From Gaiella sp038230035 (GTDB lineage Bacteria > Actinomycetota > Thermoleophilia > Gaiellales > Gaiellaceae), in contig JBBRNX010000024.1 of assembly GCA_038230035.1 (NCBI GenBank), positions 1-38,824 on the forward strand: a stretch of DNA of 38,824 nucleotides, in the 5' to 3' direction. The position numbers and the translations under genes are program-made. The notes beneath the pieces were generated by a model that was not told where the DNA came from, did no database searches, and saw only the letters and a program-made list of their open reading frames with translations. Within the stretch, counting starts at the first letter, position 1; every line of letters starts with the position of its first letter. Of the stretch, positions 33,839 through 38,824 are shown in pieces.

Positions 33839-33844
33839 TAGACT
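33839..33844 (+). promoter_or_regulatory. -10 element, leaderless start of the HD-LuxR gene
   Basis: TAGACT, 6 bases before ATG 33851. Only 14 bases from the divergent -10 at 33819-33824. Confidence 0.6.
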
Positions 33845-33850
33845 CCGACC

Positions 33851-35411
33851 ATGCCGCAGCCCGGGCCACGACCTCAGGTCCGTCTTGCCGAGTTGGTCGC
33901 CGCACTCTCGCTCGGCGTCGATCTGGGCTTCGGGCAGCCGATGGAGCACATCCTGCGCCAGACCCTTATCGGGCTCCGGCTGGCGGAGCAGCTTGGCCTC
34001 GACGCCGAAACGCGCGCAGTCGTCTATTACACCGCGCTACTCGTCAACGTCGGCTGCCACTCGGACGCCTACGAACAAGCGAAATGGTTCGGTGACGACA
34101 TTGCCCTGAAATCCGGGAAGTACGACAATCCCATGCGCGGTCTGCGCGCGATCGCGACGGGGATGAAGATGATCGGGGCCGGGAACCCGCCGTTGCGCCG
34201 CGTACGGGTCGGGCTCGAGTTTGCCGTGTCGGGGCACCGCGAGGTGGACGACATGATTGCGCAGCACGCGGCGCTCGCCCGCTCGCTCGCGGAGGAGCTC
34301 GGACTGCCCGAGGCGGTTCGCGACGCGCTCGGCGCCGCGTACGAGCAATGGGACGGTCGCGGTTGGCCGGGAGAGCTCGCGGGAAACGCGATTCCCATAG
34401 CCGCGAGGATCGCCCAGTTCGCGGAGTACGTCGAGGTTGCACACCGGATCGGCGGGGTGGCCGCGGCGAACGCACTGGCCGACGAGCGCGCCGGTACGCA
34501 GTTCGATCCGCAGCTGGCCGCGACGCTGCACGCTTGCGCGGTGGAAGTGCTGGGCGGGGCTCGACGGCATCGGAGCTTGGGACGCAGTGATCGAGCAGGA
34601 ACCGGCCCTTGCCGTCGTCCTCTTAGACGACCAGTTCGACGACGCACTCGAGGCGATCGCCAACTTCATCGACCTGAAGTCGCCGTACACGCTCGGTCAC
34701 GCGCGTGCAGTAGCCGACCTCGCCGGGGACGCTGCCGTCGGGCTCGAGCTGCCGGAGGACGAGGTGCGGCTGCTCCGTCGAGCAGGCCTCGTGCACGACT
34801 TCGGTCGGCTTGGCGTATCGAACGCGATCTGGGACAAGCGCGGGCCGCTCGGAGCCGGCGAGTGGGAGCGCGTGCGCCTCTATCCGTACATCACCGAGCG
34901 GATGCTCCACTCCGCGCCGTCCCTCACTGCGCTCGGCGCGATCGCCGTCCAGCATCGCGAGCGCCTCGACGGCTCCGGCTACCCCCGCGGGCTATCGGGC
35001 AACGCGATCTCACGTCATGCCAGGATCATCGGCGCCGCCGACGCGTACCGCGCGATGCGCGAGCCTCGGCCGTATCGCCCAGAGCGTTCGCCCGAGGACG
35101 CTGCCGCGGAGCTACGGGCCGAGGTCGCGGCGGGCCGGCTCGACGGCGAGGCGGTGGACGCCGTCCTTCGTGCTGCCGGCCACCGGGTGACGCGCCGGCG
35201 GGAGTGGCCGGCCGGCCTCACCGCACGCGAGGTCGAGGTACTGCAGCTGCTAACCCGGGGCCTCTCGAACAAGGAGATTGCGGATCAACTCGTGATCTCA
35301 CGCAAGACAGCGGGAAATCACATCGAACACGTCTACTCCAAGATCGGCGCGTCGAACCGCGCCCGCGCAAGCCTTTTCGCGATGAAGCACGGGTTGCTGG
35401 CCGAGGCCTAG
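33851..35411 (+). pseudogene. Two-HD-domain (HD-GYP-like) LuxR regulator with a frameshift
   Basis: Two frames form one protein of about 519 residues. The first (33851 to about 34555) holds a degenerate HD domain (YYTALLVNVGCHSD... SGHREVDDMIAQHAALA... AYEQWDGRGWPGELAG). The second continues from ...LDGIGAWDAVIEQEPAL to an HD-GYP-like domain (SPYTLGHARAVADLA, HDFGRLGV, QHRERLDGSGYPRGLSG) and a C-terminal LuxR helix-turn-helix (LTAREVEVLQLLTRGLSNKEIADQLVISRKTAGNHIEHVYSKIG). The shift is at the G-run 34556-34559; removing one G joins the frames. It may be a real lesion, a programmed shift or a sequencing error. HD-GYP domains usually degrade cyclic di-GMP; HDxGR and HRE deviate from the consensus. 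Confidence 0.8.
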
Positions 35412-35426
35412 CGCGGCAGTCGAGGG

Positions 35427-35819
35427 TCAATGTGGAGCGTGCTGTGCGAGCATCGCCTCGACGTTCCCCATCATCACTTCCCTCGACTTGGTCAGCTCGT
35501 CGGTTGGCTGGAACATCACGACTTCCGAGCCTTCGTAGCTGTGCGGCGTGTGTCCCGGCGGAACGTAGAAGGCATCGCCGCTCTCGTACGTCTCCTCGTG
35601 ATCCGGGAAACGGAACGTGATCTTGCCGCTCTGGACGTAGCCCCAGTGCGGGCACTGGCAACGATCATCGGGTGCCCCTCGCAACAGCGGCGCGCCGTCC
35701 ATGTCCCCGAGGAACCGCGTGAAGCTGACTGTGTAGCCGTCGAGCTCCTCGCTCCGGTCATCCACGATCCCCGGCACATGCTGCACGTTCGACGCAGTCG
35801 TCTTCGATGTCTTCGGCAT
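35427..35819 (-). CDS. Cupin domain protein
   Basis: A 130-residue protein with a single cupin barrel: motif 1 (RCQCPHWGYVQSGKITFRF, with H/W and two Cys) and motif 2 (YESGDAFYVPPGHTPHSYEGSE, H-T-P-H). The metal-binding His pattern is partly present, so it may be a binding protein or enzyme; substrate unknown. AAGGAGGAG (35824-35832) is a strong Shine-Dalgarno 4 to 7 bases before the ATG. It converges with the LuxR-type gene, 15 bases apart. Confidence 0.8.
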   Translation of the reverse strand: MPKTSKTTASNVQHVPGIVDDRSEELDGYTVSFTRFLGDMDGAPLLRGAPDDRCQCPHWGYVQSGKITFRFPDHEETYESGDAFYVPPGHTPHSYEGSEVVMFQPTDELTKSREVMMGNVEAMLAQHAPH

Positions 35820-35832
35820 TGCACTCCTCCTT

Positions 35833-36122
35833 GTGTGACGTTCGCCAATCGATCGAGAACGAGCGTAGGCCGAGGCCGACCCCGGGTCATGAGGCATTCG
35901 CCCCATCTTTCCGGAGCCTCAGCCGAGAGAGAGTCTCTGCCTCGTTCGCCATCAAAAGAAGCAGTGGCGAACCAACACCGAACTTCAGGCATCGGAGCGA
36001 TCGAAAAGCACAGCGGCGAAGCCGCGAAGCGGGCGAAGCGGGAATAGGCCCGCTGGACTCGAACCAATGGCTGCGGTCGCCGCTACGTGGCTCCTGTGCG
36101 CGCCTAGTGCGATCATCCGCGC
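35833..36122. other. Intergenic region of about 290 bases
   Basis: No reading frame here looks real. It holds a GCGGC-GAA-GCCGC hairpin near 36013-36025, a GAAGCGG tandem stretch, the inverted AGCGGG...CCCGCT near 36036-36055, a TGGACTCGAACC segment that resembles the T-arm of a tRNA on the minus strand, and the left copy of a 36-base direct repeat. Confidence 0.5.
36067..36102 (+). repeat. 36-base direct repeat, left copy
   Basis: Shares 32 of 36 bases with 36460-36495, including an identical 18-base core GGTCGCCGCTACGTGGCT. The two copies flank the small membrane gene at 36123. Confidence 0.75.
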
Positions 36123-36431
36123 GTGAGCCGCCCTCGCCGCTTCTGGATCGGCACCACCATCGGTGCGATCTGCTGGCTCATCGCCGTGTTCACGGTCGGC
36201 TACGCCGTTGGCGCGCACGAGACAACGCACTCGATCGCGCACTCCCTGAACGCCGCCACGCCAACGGCGACCGGCAACACCACCACCGTCCCCCTCGTCC
36301 TCTACCAGGTCGGCGATTCGTACACCGTACCGGGGGACTACGTGCTTGCCGGTGGCCTCGCCGTGATTGGCGCGGTCGCGCTCATCCTCGCCGCACGATC
36401 AGGTCGCCGAGGCCGGTCGGAGAGTCTCTAG
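36123..36431 (+). CDS. Small two-helix membrane protein between direct repeats
   Basis: A 102-residue protein with two hydrophobic helices (about residues 8-28 and 72-90) and a Thr/Ala-rich outside loop (TPTATGNTTTVP). No family recognised. GTG start; GATCAT lies 6 bases upstream and fits only loosely the leaderless pattern. It is enclosed by the 36-base direct repeats. Confidence 0.6.
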   Translation: MSRPRRFWIGTTIGAICWLIAVFTVGYAVGAHETTHSIAHSLNAATPTATGNTTTVPLVLYQVGDSYTVPGDYVLAGGLAVIGAVALILAARSGRRGRSESL

Positions 36432-36459
36432 CGGCCTCGCACGGTGTCGGCGGCCACGT

Positions 36460-36495
36460 ATGGCTGTGGTCGCCGCTACGTGGCTGGTGTGCACG
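36460..36495 (+). repeat. 36-base direct repeat, right copy
   Basis: Right copy of the 36067-36102 repeat, 32 of 36 bases identical. Confidence 0.75.
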
Positions 36496-36516
36496 ATCGA
36501 GGGCGAAGTTTTGCGT

Positions 36517-37350
36517 TCAACCGGCGACCTGGAACGATCGTTCCATGACGACCTTGTTATCGACGGAGACACGACAGGAGTACTTCCCGGGCGGAAAGTA
36601 AGCCCCGTTGCGGTGCCAGTTATAGACCCGCCGCAGCGTCCAGCGGACACGGGAACTAGACCCCGACCCCGTAGTGATCACTGTGCCCGAAGGGTTGACG
36701 ATATCGATCCTCGCGGCCGAGCCGACGTGATGGAGCAGGTACACGCTGCAGATGATCACGTCAGTCGCCGCGAGACCCGAACCGCTCTCGTCCCTACTGC
36801 ATCTCCCCGACCTCCAGGAGCCGATTGCGTCGTTCGCTGTGCACACCGCGAAATCAACGACGTCGCCGGTCGTCCCCACGGTGGTGAAGGGAACGACGGC
36901 CCGAGCCGATCCGGCGGAAAATGAGCATGACCAACTCCCCGCCGGGACAGGAAGGTTGGTGCCGACATCCAGCCAGAAATTCGCCCACGTCGCCCCAGGG
37001 CGGACGTCAAGTGTCCGCCAGCCATCGATCACCCCGCCGTCATAGACGGCGTGGAAATGAACGGTTGCAGGACGGTCGGAGATCACTCTGGCCGAGCATG
37101 TGATGCGGTTTGTCTCCAACGGGTTCGCCCGAGCATCGCTGGTGCATCGCGCCAAGCGTCGGCTGAAGAGCTGGTAGGGGCACACTCGCGCTTGCGTGAG
37201 ACGGATTGGGGAGCTTGATGTAGCTCGATTCACGGCGGCACGGGAGAAGGACAGTTGTCCCCTCTCGACGGCGAGATCGGACGCATGACCGAGCCCAGGC
37301 ATCAGCAGGATGGCTACGACGAGGAGGAGAGCCGCGAGGAGTCGCCGCAT
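36517..37350 (-). CDS. Secreted cysteine-containing protein, unknown function
   Basis: With ATG 37350 a 277-residue protein with a typical signal peptide (MRRLLAALLLVVAILLMPGLGHA, cut near residue 23) and two similar beta-rich halves with Cys (VCPYQLFSRR, ITCSARV, WSCSFSAG; VIICSVYLL, KYSCRVSV). The repeated CxxxxxxW... R-R pattern suggests a duplicated domain; no family recognised. A TATAGT -10 is 9 bases upstream. The frame is open upstream, through a recombinase remnant, without a stop. Confidence 0.75.
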   Translation of the reverse strand: MRRLLAALLLVVAILLMPGLGHASDLAVERGQLSFSRAAVNRATSSSPIRLTQARVCPYQLFSRRLARCTSDARANPLETNRITCSARVISDRPATVHFHAVYDGGVIDGWRTLDVRPGATWANFWLDVGTNLPVPAGSWSCSFSAGSARAVVPFTTVGTTGDVVDFAVCTANDAIGSWRSGRCSRDESGSGLAATDVIICSVYLLHHVGSAARIDIVNPSGTVITTGSGSSSRVRWTLRRVYNWHRNGAYFPPGKYSCRVSVDNKVVMERSFQVAG

Positions 37351-37359
37351 GCGGCCGGG

Positions 37360-37365
37360 ACTATA
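37360..37365 (-). promoter_or_regulatory. -10 element of the secreted protein gene
   Basis: TATAGT on the minus strand, 9 bases before ATG 37350; leader of about two bases expected. Confidence 0.55.
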
Positions 37366-37417
37366 CTCGCCGCCCGAGCGGGGAGCTTCTCGCTCAGCTA
37401 CTCCAGCCGGAACGCGA

Positions 37418-37441
37418 GAACCCACGCTCTCACGTGGGTTC
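37418..37441 (-). other. Hairpin between the recombinase remnant and the secreted gene
   Basis: GAACCCACG-CTCTCA-CGTGGGTTC, a perfect 9-bp stem. It may be an old terminator of the recombinase, or part of an attachment region. Confidence 0.5.
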
Positions 37442-37446
37442 CGCCT

Positions 37447-37569
37447 TTGGGCCCGCCGCAGGTCCTCGTCGAAGAGATGTACGTACGTGCGGAGGGCAAA
37501 CCCGGCGTCTGAGTGGCCGAGGAACCGGGCTACCTGCTTCGCGTTCCAGCCCGTCCGGAACAGCTCGGC
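37447..37569 (-). pseudogene. C-terminal remnant of a tyrosine recombinase (phage-type integrase)
   Basis: The minus-strand frame reads ELFRTGWNAKQVARFLGHSD then AGFALRTYVHLFDEDLRRAQ. This is the C-terminal active-site part of phage-type integrases: the GH of LGHS and the nucleophile Tyr in TYVHL (codon 37485-37483). The upstream catalytic R-H-x-x-R part is absent, so it is a fragment. The frame continues without a stop into the secreted protein gene. The rest of the 37351-37836 gap shows no gene I can support; a few short frames there are not family-like. Confidence 0.75.
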
Positions 37570-37781
37570 TTGCGGTTCCAGGCGTACCAGTACGTCGCTC
37601 TGCTCGTCAGAAAGCCACAGGCGATCGGTGTCGTCTCAGGCGCCGGCCTCATCACCCCGACGTTCCCGTAGCTGATGTCGTTTAGCCGCGGCAGACAACT
37701 GAAGCTGACCTTTGTCGGTGACGCAACCCAGCTGAACCGGACGCTGGGCGCGACCATCGTCGGGGATCGGCTCTAGTGCAG

Positions 37782-37810
37782 ACCGGGCCGAGCATGGAGC
37801 CCGGCCCGGT
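37782..37810 (-). terminator. Hairpin terminator after the exported repeat-domain gene
   Basis: ACCGGGCC (37782-37789) pairs with GGCCCGGT (37803-37810), 26 bases beyond the stop at 37837. No T-run. Confidence 0.6.
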
Positions 37811-37836
37811 TGCCCTCGAACGTGCTTTCTCGGTGC

Positions 37837-38824
37837 TTACTTTGTCACTGACGTCGACAGCGACTTCCAGTTGTTGGACGTGTCGGGATCGAACGTGGCT
37901 GGCCCGGCATTGTTCGCCGTGCTGTAGACGCTGGCGATGTTGGCGATCGTGCTGCCGACCTTTGCGGTGATCTTGACGCTGACCGCGCTTCCGGCATTAC
38001 CTCCCTTGGCTAGGTCGCCCAGAGCGCACGTGACGGTGCCGTTCGATGCCGGGTGGTTGCAGGTGCCTTTCGAGGTGGTGGCACCCACGAACTTGGTTCC
38101 CGAGGGCACGGGGTCGCTCATCACCACGTTGTGGGCCGTGGATGGGCCAGTATTGGAGACCGTGATCACGTAGCTGATCTGTGTTCCTCGCGCCGCCGAG
38201 GCCGGCCCGCTGATGCTGAGCGCAACGTCCGCCTGTGTCGTCCCGGTGCCGCTCAGCGGAACCTGATCGGGACTGCTCGCGGCGTTGCTGGGAATGTTCA
38301 GGCTCGCGCTTCGCGACCCCGTTGCAGTCGGCGCGAAGCTGACATCGACGGTGCAGTTGCCCCCAGGGGCCACGCTTGTATTGCTGCAGTTGTCGTTGCC
38401 GAGCGTGAAGTCGCCAGCGTTGGTGCCACTCTTAGCGACGGTTCCAATCGCCAATGATTGAGCGCCGCTGCTCGCGGTGTTGGTGATGGTGACCGTCTGC
38501 GGCGCGCTAGTCGAGCCGAGCGCCTGGTTGCCGAAGCTCACACTCGAGGGGCTCAACCCAACCTTAGGCGGGGCGGCCGGCGGGGCGCTGACGAACGTCG
38601 CGAACGGCGTGTCCGAAAAGAACGGGTCCGTAGGCGCCGGGCAATCCCAACTGCCGTTGGAGGAGCAAAACTGTCCGCCGCTGTAAGTGTCGGCCGTGAG
38701 GCCCCAGCTGTAACCATTGCTGCCGGTTGAGCCAGGCGAGCTGAGTACGAGCGTGTACGTCGTTCCGGCTTGGATCGCCGCCGGGTTATCAAAGGGAATG
38801 GTCACGGTGCTCGAGTCGCCTAAG
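37837..38824 (-). CDS. Exported protein with ASH/choice-of-anchor and DUF11 domains (partial)
   Basis: The frame is open to the window edge, so the N-terminus is missing; 328 residues are visible. First part: IPFDNPAAIQAGTTYTLVLSS and YSWGLTADTYSGGQ, like a beta-sandwich carbohydrate-type domain. Then a choice-of-anchor (ASH-like) domain, FGNQALGSTSAPQTVTITNT... VSFAPTATGSRSASLNIPSN, and a DUF11 domain, ADVALSISGPASAARGTQIS...VITVSNTGPSTAHNVVMSDP. Such domains occur in large cell-wall-associated or secreted actinobacterial proteins. No sorting signal or LPXTG is seen at the C-terminus (...SLSTSVTK). Confidence 0.8.
   Translation of the reverse strand, partial: LGDSSTVTIPFDNPAAIQAGTTYTLVLSSPGSTGSNGYSWGLTADTYSGGQFCSSNGSWDCPAPTDPFFSDTPFATFVSAPPAAPPKVGLSPSSVSFGNQALGSTSAPQTVTITNTASSGAQSLAIGTVAKSGTNAGDFTLGNDNCSNTSVAPGGNCTVDVSFAPTATGSRSASLNIPSNAASSPDQVPLSGTGTTQADVALSISGPASAARGTQISYVITVSNTGPSTAHNVVMSDPVPSGTKFVGATTSKGTCNHPASNGTVTCALGDLAKGGNAGSAVSVKITAKVGSTIANIASVYSTANNAGPATFDPDTSNNWKSLSTSVTK

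Noticed and set aside
36035..36070. Possible tRNA gene on the minus strand (GGTTCGAGTCC)
   Set aside because: Only a T-arm-like piece; no matching acceptor 5' strand, D-arm or anticodon arm at the right distance.
37434..37776. Short plus-strand frames (37434-37685; end at 37776)
   Set aside because: No family features; opposite to the integrase remnant.

Overview
The window is GC-rich bacterial chromosome. It opens with the 5' part of a 16S rRNA gene on the minus strand, whose text reads like an actinobacterial 16S, most like the deep-branching Thermoleophilia (Gaiellales-type); this placement is from memory, not a search. The leaderless genes, the order pdxS-pdxT-yebC-ruvCAB, the mycothiol-synthase-like tandem GNAT and the short surface protein with Gly-X-Y repeats and an 'NSVG..QLKNNAVT' block agree with that.

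Layout. 1-1190: 16S rRNA (partial) with its leader, boxA and promoter. 1191-4419: tyrS and an FMN hydroxy-acid oxidase in one operon, divergent from a PD-(D/E)XK-like protein and a purine phosphoribosyltransferase. 4371-7112: ccmE-ccmF-ccmI-like cytochrome c maturation operon whose CcmE has the CXXXY rather than the His haem-attachment motif. 7160-12972: small conserved gene, EamA transporter, Nfo-like TIM barrel, a long inverted repeat between convergent genes, phosphomannomutase/phosphoglucomutase, thioesterase, GAF-like protein and a cupin-TPR protein. 13016-18760: bifunctional Rel (p)ppGpp enzyme, secreted Asp-box protein, RecJ. 18869-21234: a divergent pair of small genes sharing a palindromic -10 element, then a decaying stretch (5'-truncated GNAT, peptidase E gene with an in-frame TGA). 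21258-23650: ruvC-ruvA-ruvB and a small Cys/His protein. 23780-25023: collagen-like protein and lipoprotein with a shared terminator. 25075-28307: yebC, pdxT, a membrane protein, pdxS. 28379-33299: small membrane protein, citrate synthase, ECF sigma factor with a membrane partner, double GNAT, TMEM175-like channel. 33312-38824: DUF3291-like gene without a normal start codon, a frameshifted HD/HD-GYP-LuxR gene, cupin, small membrane protein between direct repeats, secreted Cys-rich protein, tyrosine-recombinase remnant, and a large exported protein running off the window.

The strongest cross-cutting signal is promoter architecture. Seventeen gene starts have a TANNNT -10 hexamer exactly 6 or 7 bases before the start codon and no Shine-Dalgarno, so the mRNA should begin at the start codon (leaderless). 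The rule fixes many starts, reveals a perfectly symmetric divergent promoter at 19086-19095, a five-codon leaderless ORF overlapping the ruvC start, and points to an ATC codon as the start of the DUF3291-like gene. Genes with clear Shine-Dalgarno leaders are mostly exported or envelope proteins plus one cupin.

No CRISPR array, intact insertion sequence, complete prophage or tRNA gene was seen.
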